Source: Paenibacillus cisolokensis (GTDB taxonomy: Bacteria; Bacillota; Bacilli; Paenibacillales; Paenibacillaceae). From it: a DNA stretch of 47,968 bases. The DNA lies in the NCBI RefSeq assembly GCF_018403665.1, contig NZ_BOVJ01000079.1:1-47968 (forward strand), read 5' to 3'. A model generated the notes under the pieces. It saw nothing but the letters and a program-made list of their open reading frames with translations, was not told the DNA's origin and did no database searches. Position numbers and translations under genes: made by a program. How positions within the stretch are numbered: position 1 is the stretch's first letter; each line of letters begins with the position of its first letter. Below are positions 38,102 to 47,968 of this stretch, one piece after another.

Positions 38102-38953
38102 ATGGTGCTATTTCATTCCATGAACGACGTCATATGGTATACGACGCTGACCGTTATCATTTTGCTTGCTTACGGAACCGGCGCCAATCCGTTGCGGGTC
38201 GGCGGACGGTTCGTGCGGGAGCTGGCCGTTTCGCGCAGCCATCTGCTCCTGTTTGCCGCTCTGCTCGGCATTTTGCTGCTCAACAAGCTGGAGTTGTCGT
38301 ACGAAGGGAAAATGCAGTACAGCGCCGATTTCACGCCGCTGTTTTATGCGATCGAAGGGGATCTGGTCGCGAATATCCAGCAGCTGCTCGTGCGCGATTG
38401 GCTGACGCCCGTCATGTCCTTTATGTATATTGTCGTTTTTCAGTCGCTGCTTATCGCATCGCTCGTCATGTACGTCTATCTCGATCCGACGAAACGGCTG
38501 TACAGGGCGACCTGCTATGCGATCATGATCAATTACGTCATCGCGATCCCGTTTTTTCTTTATTTTCCGGTTAACGAAGCGTGGTTTTACCACTCGAACG
38601 TATCGTTTCGGATACTTGAGACGTTTCCCGCCTTCGAGTCGGAATACCGCCATTTGTCCGGGCTGGACAATTGCTTTCCGAGTCTCCACACTTCGATCTC
38701 GGTCACGCTTGCGATCCTTGCGTTCCGCTCGAAGATTCGGCGCTGGGCCTGGCTCGTCGGAATAAGCGCAGCCGTCATTATTACGAGCATTTTCTATCTG
38801 GGGATTCACTGGATGACCGATATGCTGGGAGGGACGGTACTCGGCATCCTTTCCGCAGCGCTCGGGCTCTATTTCAGCCGGTACGACCTGCCTGCAGGCC
38901 GCACCGTTCCCGTGCCGGGATCGATGCGCGAGCTGACGAACAGACGGCGCTAA
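38102..38953 (+). CDS. PAP2-superfamily membrane phosphatase or lipid transferase
   Basis: Protein of 283 residues with about six helices. The PAP2 motifs are the Aur1/inositolphosphotransferase type: NCFPSLHTSISVTLAI (in place of PSGH) and YLGIHWMTDMLGG with the His and Asp. The classical first motif KxxxxxxRP is absent, as in that subgroup. Possible substrates are lipid phosphates or phosphodiesters; the exact reaction is not clear. It is co-directional with yrzE and faces yajC with a two-way terminator between. This gene is not part of the Bacillus order I know. Confidence 0.82.
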   Translation: MVLFHSMNDVIWYTTLTVIILLAYGTGANPLRVGGRFVRELAVSRSHLLLFAALLGILLLNKLELSYEGKMQYSADFTPLFYAIEGDLVANIQQLLVRDWLTPVMSFMYIVVFQSLLIASLVMYVYLDPTKRLYRATCYAIMINYVIAIPFFLYFPVNEAWFYHSNVSFRILETFPAFESEYRHLSGLDNCFPSLHTSISVTLAILAFRSKIRRWAWLVGISAAVIITSIFYLGIHWMTDMLGGTVLGILSAALGLYFSRYDLPAGRTVPVPGSMRELTNRRR

Positions 38954-39093
38954 AGGGCGGAAAGCTGCCCCAGCGCCTCCGATGCTGCCCGGCGCTGTGT
39001 TAACGGCTGCGGACCTGCCGAGCGGGGCGCGAGGGTTCGGGCGGCTTGGCTACCGGGGGCTTCTGTTCTCCAAATATCTTTTAGGCGAACGGC

Positions 39094-39128
39094 AAAAAAC
39101 CGGCTAGGCTTACGGCCCGGCCGGTTTT
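39094..39128. terminator. Two-way terminator between the PAP2 gene and yajC
   Basis: AAAACCGGC pairs with GCCGGTTTT around a GC-rich 15-base loop, with extra A on the left and T on the right. It can terminate both converging genes. Confidence 0.75.
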
Positions 39129-39150
39129 ATACGTTTCGTTTGCCTTTCCG

Positions 39151-39465
39151 TTACGAATCCGAGGAAGCTGCCGCACTCGAAATAACGGAATTGACAGCGC
39201 TCCGCTCGAACGTAATTTTCGTTGCGTCGTTGACGCGCAGCACGACCGTATCGTCGGTCAGCTCGACTATCGTTCCGTGCATGCCTCCGATCGTCGTAAT
39301 TTTGTCGCCCTTCTTCAGCTGGCTCAGCATCAAATTGCGCTGCTTCTGCTTCTTCTGCTGCGGACGAATCAACAGGAAATAAAATACGGCGAACATCAGC
39401 ACAAACGGAAGAATAAGGCCGAGAAATCCGCCTGAGCCGGCGCCTGCATCTGCCGCTATAAACAT
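39151..39465 (-). CDS. yajC: Preprotein translocase subunit YajC
   Basis: Small accessory protein of the SecDF complex, 104 residues. One N-terminal helix (FLGLILPFVLMFAVFYFLLI) is followed by the hallmark RPQQKKQKQRNLMLSQLKKG and the soluble part GDKITTIGGMHGTIVEL. Start ATG at 39465 with a G-rich ribosome site (AAGGGGGGG) nearby. It follows tgt by 13 bases. Confidence 0.95.
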   Translation of the reverse strand: MFIAADAGAGSGGFLGLILPFVLMFAVFYFLLIRPQQKKQKQRNLMLSQLKKGDKITTIGGMHGTIVELTDDTVVLRVNDATKITFERSAVNSVISSAAASSDS

Positions 39466-39478
39466 GGTACCCCCCCTT

Positions 39479-40611
<1,133 letters not shown>

Positions 40612-40641
40612 TTTTTCCCTCTTCCGTTCCGTATTTCCGTA

Positions 40642-41685
40642 TTAATAGATAAACATCGCATCGCCGAAGCTGAAGAAGCGGTACTCCCGTTCAATTGCTT
40701 CCGCGTACGCTCTCATCACCGCATCCCGTCCCGCCAGCGCGCTGACCAGCATCACGAGTGTCGATTGCGGCAGATGAAAATTCGTCAGCAGCGCGTCGAC
40801 CATCCGGAATTTGTAGCCGGGATAGATGAAAATGTCCGTCCAGCCGCTGCACGCCTCGATGTTGCCGTCGGGATACCGGCCGCCAAGCGTCTCCAGCGTC
40901 CTGGCGGACGTCGTGCCGATCGCAACAATGCGCCGCCCCGCTTGCTTCGCCTCGCGGATCATGCGCGCGTTCGCTTCATCGAGACGATAATATTCCGCAT
41001 GCATCTCGTGGTCTTCCACATTTTCCGCCGATATCGGCCGGAACGTTCCGAGTCCGACATGCAGCGTTACGTAAGCGATTTGAACGCCCTTGTCCTGCAG
41101 CTCCCGCATAAACGGCTCGGTAAAATGAAGTCCTGCCGTCGGCGCCGCGGCCGACCCGGTATGACGGGCATATACGGTCTGGTACCGCTCGCGGTCTTCC
41201 AGTCTTGTCTTGATATACGGCGGCAGCGGCATCTCGCCGAGCCGATCGAGAAGTTCGTGGAAAATGCCCTCGTACCTGAAGCGTACGATCCGGCTTCCCA
41301 TTTCTCCTTCTTCTTCCACGACGGCGCGCAGCAGCGGAGTACCGGCTTGATCGCCAAACGCAATCTCCGTCCCCCGCTTCAAACGCTTCGCCGGCTTGGC
41401 CAACGTCTCCCACCGGTCGCCCTCCAGCTGCTTGAGCAGCAGCAGTTCCACCTTCGCGCCGGTATCTGCCTTGACGCCGATCAGCCTCGCCGGCATGACG
41501 CGCGTATCGTTAAACACAAACGTATCGCCTTCCCGTACGTATGCCGCCAAGTCACGAAACGTATGGTGGGCGATCCGGCCGGTTGCCTTCTCGAGCGTCA
41601 GCAGCCTGGAAGCGGTGCGCTCCGGCAGCGGCGTCTGGGCAATGAGCCGCTCCGGCAGCTCGAAATCGAACCATTCCGCTTTCAT
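40642..41685 (-). CDS. queA: S-adenosylmethionine:tRNA ribosyltransferase-isomerase QueA
   Basis: Second last step of queuosine synthesis: moves ribosyl from SAM to preQ1-tRNA. 347 residues. The opening [20 protein letters not shown], the motif [13 protein letters not shown] and [12 protein letters not shown] are typical. It ends [20 protein letters not shown], as expected. ATG start at 41685; its ribosome site is weak (AAAGG 18 bases upstream overlaps the end of the preceding gene), so the start is less certain. Confidence 0.94.
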   Translation of the reverse strand: MKAEWFDFELPERLIAQTPLPERTASRLLTLEKATGRIAHHTFRDLAAYVREGDTFVFNDTRVMPARLIGVKADTGAKVELLLLKQLEGDRWETLAKPAKRLKRGTEIAFGDQAGTPLLRAVVEEEGEMGSRIVRFRYEGIFHELLDRLGEMPLPPYIKTRLEDRERYQTVYARHTGSAAAPTAGLHFTEPFMRELQDKGVQIAYVTLHVGLGTFRPISAENVEDHEMHAEYYRLDEANARMIREAKQAGRRIVAIGTTSARTLETLGGRYPDGNIEACSGWTDIFIYPGYKFRMVDALLTNFHLPQSTLVMLVSALAGRDAVMRAYAEAIEREYRFFSFGDAMFIY

Positions 41686-41698
41686 ATTTTTATTATGG

Positions 41699-43792
41699 TC
41701 AACCTTTCGCAATCGTAGTTTCCGGGTAGTAGTATTTCAATATTCGCTGGTAATCATACCCTTGCTGGGCCAGGCCGAGCGCGCCGTACTGGGACAGGCC
41801 GAGCCCGTGTCCGTTGCCCGTGCCGACGAACCGAAAGCCCGGCTCCTTCGTCGTCGCGCGCAGCTTGCCGTTCCCGTCAAGAACGAACACGCCCGGGTCG
41901 GGCGCTTGCCGGACGCTCCCCGATGCCCCGAGCACATAGAGGGGATTGCTGTCGGCCGGCAGTTCCCTTCTCGCGCCGGCGCCCGACTCGATCGACAGCC
42001 GGGCCGTCTCGTCGACGGTGAACCGGGTGCTCGGCAGCGAACCGAGAGCCGAACGGAATATGTCCGGGTAACGAACGTCAAGCTTCTGTCCGTTCGCGGT
42101 CATTTGGGTTACGCGGCCGGAAGGCCCTCTCCCGGTCACCTCCAGCGTACGGATCGGCCCGGTGACAGCGGTCGCCGTTTTCCCTTTGAGCGTCGCGAGC
42201 AATTGCTCTGACGTAAACGGCCCGCGCACCCACGACATCGGATTGGATTGGAACGTCGAGCCGAGCGATACGACGCGCGTCCCTCTGTTCAGCGTGCCGA
42301 CTGGCGCGACGCTATCCTGGACGAGCGGAATCGGCCGGACGTTGACGCCGTCCCCGGTCGCTTCCAGAATCGGCGCTCCCGCCGCGTTGGTCAGGCCGGT
42401 ATCACGGAGAAAATCTTCCCGGACATAGCCGGTCTCGCCGTTCGGCATGACGATCCGGTACCAGCGGAGCAGCCCTTTCTCAGACACTTCGTCCGGACTC
42501 GATACGCTCTTCAAATAAGGTACGGCGTTCCCCCACACTTCCGTTCCGTCCGCTGTGGCTCCGCCGGCGCTGGAAGAGAACAGCGCCTCGATCACTTTAC
42601 CCCCGTGCATCAACACCTCGCCCGCGGTCGCGTTGACGGCGGCGATCGTCGCCGCCTTCTCGGCGCCGGTGCCGCCGTAAGCCTGGCTGGCCACCGTATC
42701 GACCACATGGGCGATCTGGAAGCCGACGCCCTGATACAACGCATAGCTGCGGGCGGCTACGGCTTGCGCCTTGAGCGCTTCCGCCGGCCAGGACGCCGGC
42801 ATTTCGGCGCCAACGACCGAATACAAATATTGTTCGAACGGCAACTCGTTGACAACCGCCAGTTTGCCGTTAAAACCGCTTGCTTCGAACGCTCCCCTGT
42901 ACGTACGCCCGTAGCGTTCGGTCAGCTTGATCGGCTCCGCGCCGGACGGCGCAATCCACGCTTTCGTCCCCGTCAGCGGCACGGCGTAATGGCGTATCGC
43001 CGCATTCGCTTGCCCGGAGACGGTATGATCGTTCTGCACCAGCAAATACGGAGCCGATGCGTCAGCCTGGCGGAGCGCTTCCCCGCCCGCGCCGGCGACA
43101 GCCGACTTGACGGCGTTCAATCCGGCGGCATCGGCAGCGGCCCCGAGCATGACGGTATACGCACCGGCGCCGCGCAGCGCGACGAACGCATCGACGCCGG
43201 AAGCGCCGAACGCATCGGCCGCCTGGCGGGCTTCCGCTTCGCTGGCGAAGCTCCCCGTCTCCAGGTGAAAAGGTCCTTGTAGCACCGGCTTGACGGCGCC
43301 GGACTGCAGCTTCAGCCCCGCGCCGTTCCAGCGGTCGACCGCCTTCCTCCCTTCGGCGGCGTTCGCGTACCCGCCCTCGATCACCTGATAGACGGTTTTT
43401 CCATTCTTGGAGAGCGAGATCAGCTTGCCGGCCCCTTTGGCATCCTGCACCTGCTTGAGCAGCGCCTTTGCGGCGTTGAAATCGGCCGTCTCCGCAAGCT
43501 TCACCTTATAGTCGTCCAGCGAGAACCGGATTTGCTCTCCTGCCGGAATGGCGTCCCATGTCTTCGCGCCTGCGGGCTCGCGAAATCCGACGCTCAGCCC
43601 TCCCGCGGACGAAAACGTAGCCCAGGACGTATTCTGGGTATATTTGTTCGGCAAGTTCAAAAAGATGGCGACCCGGATCGTATCCAGACCCGGCGCCGCC
43701 CCTTGAGACGGGCGCACCGCCCCGACCGACACGGCCAGCAGCAGCGCCAGGCAGACGGCGGCGAGACGTTTCCAAGACGTTATCCCAACCAT
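41699..43792 (-). CDS. SpoIID/LytB-domain protein with SPOR-like repeats
   Basis: Secreted protein of 697 residues with a signal peptide at about 1-31 ([17 protein letters not shown]). Two SPOR-like segments follow at about 90-225 ([20 protein letters not shown] and [20 protein letters not shown]). The SpoIID domain covers about 290-690. The likely catalytic glutamate lies in [20 protein letters not shown], and the conserved end motif is [17 protein letters not shown]. SpoIID cuts stem-less glycan during engulfment. Whether this protein is sporulation specific is inferred. It lies between ruvB and queA, a place where Bacillus has none. Confidence 0.88.
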   Translation of the reverse strand: MVGITSWKRLAAVCLALLLAVSVGAVRPSQGAAPGLDTIRVAIFLNLPNKYTQNTSWATFSSAGGLSVGFREPAGAKTWDAIPAGEQIRFSLDDYKVKLAETADFNAAKALLKQVQDAKGAGKLISLSKNGKTVYQVIEGGYANAAEGRKAVDRWNGAGLKLQSGAVKPVLQGPFHLETGSFASEAEARQAADAFGASGVDAFVALRGAGAYTVMLGAAADAAGLNAVKSAVAGAGGEALRQADASAPYLLVQNDHTVSGQANAAIRHYAVPLTGTKAWIAPSGAEPIKLTERYGRTYRGAFEASGFNGKLAVVNELPFEQYLYSVVGAEMPASWPAEALKAQAVAARSYALYQGVGFQIAHVVDTVASQAYGGTGAEKAATIAAVNATAGEVLMHGGKVIEALFSSSAGGATADGTEVWGNAVPYLKSVSSPDEVSEKGLLRWYRIVMPNGETGYVREDFLRDTGLTNAAGAPILEATGDGVNVRPIPLVQDSVAPVGTLNRGTRVVSLGSTFQSNPMSWVRGPFTSEQLLATLKGKTATAVTGPIRTLEVTGRGPSGRVTQMTANGQKLDVRYPDIFRSALGSLPSTRFTVDETARLSIESGAGARRELPADSNPLYVLGASGSVRQAPDPGVFVLDGNGKLRATTKEPGFRFVGTGNGHGLGLSQYGALGLAQQGYDYQRILKYYYPETTIAKG

Positions 43793-43876
43793 ATGAAAAA
43801 CTTCCCTCGCTCCCTACTCCATTTACGGATTCGTTCCGGACAACGCCGGGGCGAAGCCGTTGCTCGCATGCCGCTT

Positions 43877-44905
43877 CTATTGCGGCGCTTCCCGCTTCTC
43901 GTCGCCGCCGTCCGGCAGCGGGATTCCGAGGTGCCGGTATGCGAGCGGCGTCACGACCCGTCCGCGCGGCGTCCGCTGCAGAAAGCCGATCTGCATCAAA
44001 TATGGCTCGTACACGTCCTCGATCGTCTGGCTTTCCTCCCCGATCGTGGCGGCAATCGTATCGAGCCCGACCGGACCACCGCGGAAAGCCGTAACCATCG
44101 ACCGCAGCATTTTATGGTCGATGCTGTCCAGGCCGAGCGGATCGACCTGCAGCAGCTCCATCGCCGAACGGGCGATCTCATATGTGATGATGCCATCGCC
44201 CCGCACCTGCGCGAAGTCGCGCACCCGTTTCAGCAACCGGTTGGCGATCCGCGGCGTGCCGCGGGAACGCATGGCAATTTCGTTCGCGGCTTCCCCAACG
44301 ACGGTGACGCCCAAAATTTCCGCCGCCCGGGTAACGATAAAGGCCAGCTCGTCCACCGTATAATATTCCAGCCGGCTGACTACGCCGAACCGGTCGCGCA
44401 ACGGCGCCGACAGCAAGCCGGCGCGAGTAGTGGCGCCGACAAGGGTGAACGGCGGCAGATCGAGCCGGACGGAGCGGGCGCTCGGTCCTTTGCCGATCAT
44501 AATATCGAGGGCGAAATCTTCCATCGCCGGATACAGCACTTCCTCCACCGAACGGTGGAGCCGATGGATTTCGTCGATAAAGAGGACATCGCCCTCCTGC
44601 AAATTCGTCAGCAGCGCGGCCAGATCACCCGGCCGCTCGATTGCCGGGCCCGACGTCGTCCGCAGCTGCACGCCGAGCTCGTTGGCGATAATGTTCGAGA
44701 GCGTCGTCTTGCCGAGACCCGGCGGCCCGTACAGCAGCACATGGTCGAGCGCTTCCTTGCGCATTTTGGCAGCTTCGATATAAACCTTCAAATTTTCCTT
44801 CGCATTCGTCTGCCCGATGTATTCATCCAGATAGCGGGGACGCAAGCTCAATTCGACAGCATGGTCGTCCATCATCAGATTGGCGGAAACTATTCGCTCT
44901 TCCAT
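43877..44905 (-). CDS. ruvB: Holliday junction branch migration ATPase RuvB
   Basis: AAA+ motor of the RuvABC resolvasome, 342 residues. Walker [20 protein letters not shown], Walker [11 protein letters not shown], and RuvB signature motif [19 protein letters not shown] are complete. The C-terminal winged-helix domain with [20 protein letters not shown] binds DNA. It follows ruvA by 19 bases. Confidence 0.97.
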   Translation of the reverse strand: MEERIVSANLMMDDHAVELSLRPRYLDEYIGQTNAKENLKVYIEAAKMRKEALDHVLLYGPPGLGKTTLSNIIANELGVQLRTTSGPAIERPGDLAALLTNLQEGDVLFIDEIHRLHRSVEEVLYPAMEDFALDIMIGKGPSARSVRLDLPPFTLVGATTRAGLLSAPLRDRFGVVSRLEYYTVDELAFIVTRAAEILGVTVVGEAANEIAMRSRGTPRIANRLLKRVRDFAQVRGDGIITYEIARSAMELLQVDPLGLDSIDHKMLRSMVTAFRGGPVGLDTIAATIGEESQTIEDVYEPYLMQIGFLQRTPRGRVVTPLAYRHLGIPLPDGGDEKREAPQ

Positions 44906-44924
44906 ATGTATCGTCCTCCTTCCG

Positions 44925-45547
44925 TCAACCCTTGAACAGCTGCTGCAGCGCCCGCTTCATAAGCGAATCGACCGGCTCGTCGGCCGTTACGCTGTCGCGC
45001 AGCCGATGCCACGCCCGGTCCAGCTCCGCCGCCGTATAGCCGAGCGCAAGCAGCCCTTCACGCGCTTCGCGCCATGCCGTGCCGGCAGCAGCATCGGCCG
45101 GTTCGGCTTCCGGAGCCTCCAGTCCGGCCGCCGAATGCAGATCCGCGCCTTCGGCGCCGAGCTTGTCCTTCAGATCCAGAATCATCCGCTGCGCCGTCTT
45201 CTTGCCGATGCCCGGCAGCTTCGTCAGAAAAGCGACATTCTCCTGGCGGATGGCGGCCGCGATCGCATCGGGCCTCCCGCCGGCCAAAATGCCGAGCGCC
45301 ACGCGCGGCCCGATGCCGGAGACGTCGAGTAGCGTCCGAAACAGCTTCTGTTCCTCCCGCGTCGCGAACCCGAACAGAAGCTCTGCGTCCTCGCGCACAT
45401 AATGATGGGTGTAGACGACGACCGGCTCTTCCGAACGCGCGAAGCTGTAAGGGTTCGGCGTAAAATCCGATAGCCGACGTCTCTGACGTCGACGACGATA
45501 TATTCCGCATCCAGATGAACGACGCGTCCTTTCACATAATCGATCAT
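44925..45547 (-). CDS. ruvA: Holliday junction binding protein RuvA (frameshifted)
   Basis: Tetrameric DNA-binding partner of RuvB. The N-terminal OB fold [20 protein letters not shown] and the helix-hairpin-helix motifs [16 protein letters not shown] and [16 protein letters not shown] are present. One base is missing in the A-run 45462-45465; with it GYRI is followed by [16 protein letters not shown] and the protein is 207 residues. The C-terminal RuvB-binding part is near [17 protein letters not shown]. Its ATG overlaps the end of ruvC by four bases. Confidence 0.94.
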
Positions 45548-46047
45548 CGGCGCAGCACCTCGTTTATTTTGTGCGCCATGACGGCAGTATGGGCGTGGCA
45601 GATTGCCACTGCCAGCGCGTCGGCCACATCGTCCGGCTTCGGCACCGCAGCCAGCATCAGAAACATGCGCACCATCTCCTGCACTTGCCGCTTTTCGGCT
45701 TTGCCGTAGCCGACAACCGCCTGTTTCACCTGCAGCGGCGTATATTCGGCGACCGGCACTCCCCGCTCCGCAGCGGCGAGGATGATGACGCCGCGCGCTT
45801 GACCAACGGCAAAAGCCGTCGTCACGTTGCGGTTAAAAAACAGTTTCTCAACCGCCACGGCGTCCGGCTTGTACCGATCCATCAGCGTTCCCGCCGATTC
45901 GTATATCTGCAGCAGCCGCTTCTCCTGCGGCGTGCCCGCTTCCGTCTCGATCGAACCGTACTGTACCGGCACGAGCTTGTGCCCGCTCTTGTCAATAAAT
46001 CCGAATCCGGCAATCGCAATGCCGGGATCAATTCCCATAACCCGCAA
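45544..46047 (-). CDS. ruvC: Crossover junction endonuclease RuvC
   Basis: Resolvase that cuts Holliday junctions, 167 residues. Catalytic acidic residues are visible: GIDPGIAIAGFG at the N-terminus, DAVAVEKLFFNRNVTTA in the middle, and KPDDVADALAVAICH at the C-terminus. I chose the TTG at 46047 with GAGGGG nine bases upstream; starting earlier would add a non-homologous stretch. As I recall, Bacillus subtilis has no ruvC (it uses RecU), so a ruvCAB operon here is a Paenibacillaceae-type trait. Confidence 0.95.
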   Translation of the reverse strand: MRVMGIDPGIAIAGFGFIDKSGHKLVPVQYGSIETEAGTPQEKRLLQIYESAGTLMDRYKPDAVAVEKLFFNRNVTTAFAVGQARGVIILAAAERGVPVAEYTPLQVKQAVVGYGKAEKRQVQEMVRMFLMLAAVPKPDDVADALAVAICHAHTAVMAHKINEVLRR

Positions 46048-46095
46048 ACCCGTTCTCCCCTCACGATCTGCAGCGCGTTGAAACTCTGCCCTCTT

Positions 46096-46124
46096 AGTAT
46101 AACAAAAGATAACGGCCATGAGAA
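46096..46124 (-). promoter_or_regulatory. Candidate promoter of ruvC-ruvA-ruvB
   Basis: Minus strand TTCTCA (46119-46124), 17-base spacer, TATACT (46096-46101), about 50 bases before the ruvC start. The -35 matches four of six. Confidence 0.5.
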
Positions 46125-46150
46125 CAAGCGTTTGAGATCCCCCTTTTCAT

Positions 46151-46203
46151 AAAAAACAGGGCTGTTCCCGAAGCAGTGTCCTTCTGCTTGGAATCAGCCC
46201 TGT
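46151..46203 (-). terminator. Intrinsic terminator of bofC
   Basis: ACAGGGCTG pairs with CAGCCCTGT, with an inner AAGCAG/CTGCTT stem, followed by TTTTTT on the minus strand. It separates bofC from the ruvC promoter. Confidence 0.88.
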
Positions 46204-46237
46204 GTGACCCGGCTTGGCCGGCTTATCCGGCAACGCA

Positions 46238-46876
46238 TCAATCGGCCGGCTTCATAACCTTCTCGCTATGCTCCAGCGCATAGTCGCTGTAAGTGGACAG
46301 TACGCTGTTGTATTCGTCGATATCGTTGATCCGGATTCCTTCGATCAGCCGGTCCACCCTGTCTTTCGGCAGACTGCTCTCCATATACTGAATATCGATC
46401 TGGAAAAACGTCCGGATCACCTTCTCCCGCTTGGGGGGACCTGCGAACAGCGCCACGTTGCCCTGCTTGTCCAGGCCGATATAAACTTGGCCCCTGCATG
46501 TATCGGCCAAATCTTCAATCCGTTCGACTATCCGTACCGCCCCGTCTTGATCGATCTCGGCCGACCATTCGGGATGGCTGCGCAGAAGACCGATCACCTT
46601 CCGGGACGTCATCGTTCCGAGCCGCTCCGTCTCCTCGCCGCAAATGTAAATGCGCCGCACGTAAACTTCGTGCGGCACGTTACTGTCGGCAATCGACTCG
46701 ATGACGGCGGCCGTTCCGCTCGCATCCCGGCCTGCCGGATGCTGCGGCGCCCCCTCGGCAACAGCGGGCACGTTCCATATTGCGGCAGCGAGAGCCGCCC
46801 AGCAGCCCAGGGACAAAATCGGCCGCTTAGCTCTGCGAAGCCGCTTTTTGATTTGTTTCCAGAGGCTGAATTGCAT
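46238..46876 (-). CDS. bofC: BofC, forespore regulator of sigma-K checkpoint
   Basis: Secreted or membrane-anchored forespore protein of 212 residues. In Bacillus BofC restrains the signalling protease SpoIVB and so the activation of sigma-K. A signal/anchor segment lies at about 19-42 (PILSLGCWAALAAAIWNVPA). The N-terminal domain includes HEVYVRRIYICGEETERLG, and the C-terminal domain GNVALFAGPP followed by FFQIDIQYMESSLP is characteristic. ATG at 46876 with AAGGGGG upstream. It lies beside the ruv genes, as in Bacillus. Confidence 0.9.
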   Translation of the reverse strand: MQFSLWKQIKKRLRRAKRPILSLGCWAALAAAIWNVPAVAEGAPQHPAGRDASGTAAVIESIADSNVPHEVYVRRIYICGEETERLGTMTSRKVIGLLRSHPEWSAEIDQDGAVRIVERIEDLADTCRGQVYIGLDKQGNVALFAGPPKREKVIRTFFQIDIQYMESSLPKDRVDRLIEGIRINDIDEYNSVLSTYSDYALEHSEKVMKPAD

Positions 46877-46907
46877 AGGTTGGGAACCCCCTTAACTCCG
46901 CTTTTGG

Positions 46908-46937
46908 TATATTGTCTCTCGAATAAGCGGAATATGC
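46908..46937 (-). promoter_or_regulatory. Candidate sigma-G promoter of bofC
   Basis: Minus strand GCATA (46933-46937), exactly 18 bases, then CAATATA (46908-46914). The known sigma-G pattern is GHATR, 18 bases, CATNHTA, so there is one mismatch. The position, about 25 bases before the ATG, fits. bofC is sigma-G controlled in Bacillus. Confidence 0.6.
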
Positions 46938-46951
46938 ATGATCAGGAAACG

Positions 46952-46997
46952 AAAAAGAAAGCCCCCTTCTCCCGCTAGGCGAATGAGACGGGGACCT
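46952..46997 (-). terminator. Likely terminator of the SafA-like gene
   Basis: On the minus strand AGGTCCCC and TCTC pair with GAGA and GGGGGCT around a long loop, followed by TTCTTTTTC. The stem is imperfect and the T-run interrupted. Confidence 0.6.
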
Positions 46998-47020
46998 TCC
47001 CGCAACCGATCGAATTCGGG

Positions 47021-47968
47021 TCAACGATTAATCCACGGCGTGCTGCGGCGCCGCACCGGCGGGGACGGCTGCGAAGAGACGCGGACGGTCTTTCTGGCCG
47101 ATTTGCGCGGCGCGGCCGTCTTCTTCGGCAAGGTCACCGCGTTCGCCGAAAACCCGATCTCGTCATTCGAGCTTCGCGTTTCGCTATCGCTTTCTTCCCG
47201 CTTGTCTTTGGAACCGCATTTGCAAGGCTTTTCTTTTCCGCCGCCGTGCACGCCGGCGGCATGCGGCCAGTAGCTGCCATAGACGGGCTGATGCCAGCCG
47301 TAGGCTGCCGCGTTATAGCCGTACGCCGGGTTGGCGCCATGCAGATAGGCGGGGGGATTCCCGGGCGTATCGCTGCCGTACGGATACGGAGAATAATCGC
47401 CTTCATGCCCATAAGCGTAAGGCATGATGTTCGGCGCTGCGCCCCACGGTGCGGCTCCCCAATACGGGAAGTACGGATCGTTGACCGCGGACGGCATTAC
47501 GCCCTGCGTATAGGGCCAGCTTTCCCCTTTAGCGAATTCCGGGGCCACATTTTCGTCGCCCTTCGCCGGCATGTGGCTGGACAGCGGACCGTAGCCGTAG
47601 TCCTTCGCTTCGCCTTTCGCCTGAATGTTCACGGAAAGCGGACCGTAGCCGTAGTCCTTCCCTTCGCCCTTCGCCGGCATGTTGCCGGACAGCGGACCGT
47701 AACCGTAGTCCTTCCCTTCGCCCTTCGCCGGCATGTTGCCGGACAGCGGACCGTAACCGTAGTCCTTCGCTTCGCCCTTCGCCGGCATGTGGCCGGACAG
47801 CGGGCCGTAGCCGTAGTCCTTCGCTTCACCTTTCGCCTGAATGTTCTCGGACAGCGGGCCGTAGCCGTGGCCCGTCATTCCCGGAACGTTGCCATGCACC
47901 GGACCATAATCAAATCCCGTCGTCCCCGGGATGTTGCCGTGCACCGGGCCGTAGCCGAATCCTGTCGT
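47021..47968 (-). CDS. Repeat-rich, probably SafA-like spore coat protein (N-terminus beyond window)
   Basis: The frame is open to the right edge, so only the C-terminal 315 or so residues are seen. They hold two units of 15 residues (GYGPVHGNIPGTTGF type) and six of 18 (GYGPLSGNMPAKGEGKDY type), then a Tyr/Pro-rich part (DPYFPYWGAAPWGAAP, PYAYGHEGDYSPYPYG), a KPCKCGSKDKREE segment and a basic end. Tyr/Pro-rich tails and the neighbour bofC suggest the coat morphogenetic protein SafA, whose LysM domain would lie outside the window. This is inferred from position and composition only. Confidence 0.5.
   Translation of the reverse strand, partial: TTGFGYGPVHGNIPGTTGFDYGPVHGNVPGMTGHGYGPLSENIQAKGEAKDYGYGPLSGHMPAKGEAKDYGYGPLSGNMPAKGEGKDYGYGPLSGNMPAKGEGKDYGYGPLSVNIQAKGEAKDYGYGPLSSHMPAKGDENVAPEFAKGESWPYTQGVMPSAVNDPYFPYWGAAPWGAAPNIMPYAYGHEGDYSPYPYGSDTPGNPPAYLHGANPAYGYNAAAYGWHQPVYGSYWPHAAGVHGGGKEKPCKCGSKDKREESDSETRSSNDEIGFSANAVTLPKKTAAPRKSARKTVRVSSQPSPPVRRRSTPWINR
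47558..47968 (-). repeat. Coding tandem repeat, 54-bp and 45-bp units
   Basis: Within the SafA-like gene, six 18-residue units (54 bp each) occupy about 47558-47866, the last one incomplete. Two 15-residue units lie at 47867-47968 and may continue past the edge. All units keep YGP; the tail alternates between MPAKGE and IQAKGE. Confidence 0.9.

Noticed and set aside
47629..47829. A Thr/Arg/Cys repeat protein inside the SafA-like gene
   Set aside because: It is the out-of-frame reading of the 54-bp coding repeats.

Overview
The window is a chromosomal segment from a GC-rich endospore-forming Bacillales bacterium, most likely Paenibacillaceae (Paenibacillus or Cohnella type). It carries sporulation genes (spoVB, bofC, a SpoIID/LytB-domain protein, a SafA-like coat protein), two T-box leaders, and a gene order close to one I recall from Bacillus subtilis: bofC-ruvAB-queA-tgt-yajC-yrzE-yrbG-spoVB-comN-secDF-recJ-apt-relA-dtd, hisS-aspS-tcdA-rarA-cymR-iscS, yrrD, yrrI-alaS-ireB-ruvX-yrzB-mltG-yrrN-yrrO. 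Genus is inferred from gene content and order, not from a marker comparison. No phage, insertion sequence, CRISPR array, tRNA or rRNA was seen.

Layout from the left. At 122-2281 is a methyl-accepting chemotaxis protein. At 2503-7248, on the minus strand, are the tRNA-hydroxylation pair trhP2/trhP1, mltG, two DUF1292 proteins, ruvX and ireB. alaS (7303-9934) lies behind a T-box leader whose promoter starts inside the stop codon of the AI-2E-family permease yrrI. At 11554-13922 are a small zinc-ribbon protein, yrrD, a cysteine desulfurase and cymR. mnmA, one of only four plus-strand genes, diverges from cymR and converges on a CorC-type transporter. rarA is followed by a 570-base gap full of palindromes and direct repeats. 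tcdA-aspS-hisS sit behind a second T-box. hemZ, an unlisted 56-residue ORF, dtd, relA, apt, recJ, a CDF-like protein and separate secF/secD follow. comN and spoVB diverge, then come yrbG, yrzE, a PAP2-like protein, yajC, tgt, queA, a SpoIID/LytB protein, ruvB, ruvA, ruvC, bofC and the C-terminal part of a repeat-rich SafA-like protein that runs off the right edge.

The genes group into a few jobs: tRNA charging and modification (alaS, aspS, hisS, dtd, mnmA with the desulfurase, tgt/queA, tcdA, trhP1/2), recombination and repair (ruvABC, recJ, rarA, ruvX), protein export (secD, secF, yajC), stringent response and purine salvage (relA, apt), and spore and envelope assembly (spoVB, SpoIID-like, bofC, SafA-like, mltG).

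The most important warning for a reader is about sequence quality. Fifteen single-base gaps break thirteen conserved genes (trhP1, alaS twice, iscS, mnmA twice, corC, rarA, hemZ twice, recJ, the CDF-like gene, yrbG, tgt, ruvA). Fourteen of the fifteen lie in A or T homopolymers. Adding one base at each restores a full-length family protein whose length is a whole number of codons. This looks like homopolymer under-calling in the assembly and not biology, so gene coordinates are given for the restored genes. I found no clearly novel defence or mobile system. The best leads are the 56-residue ORF, the repeat families, the metal-site-deficient CDF protein and the SafA-like repeat protein.
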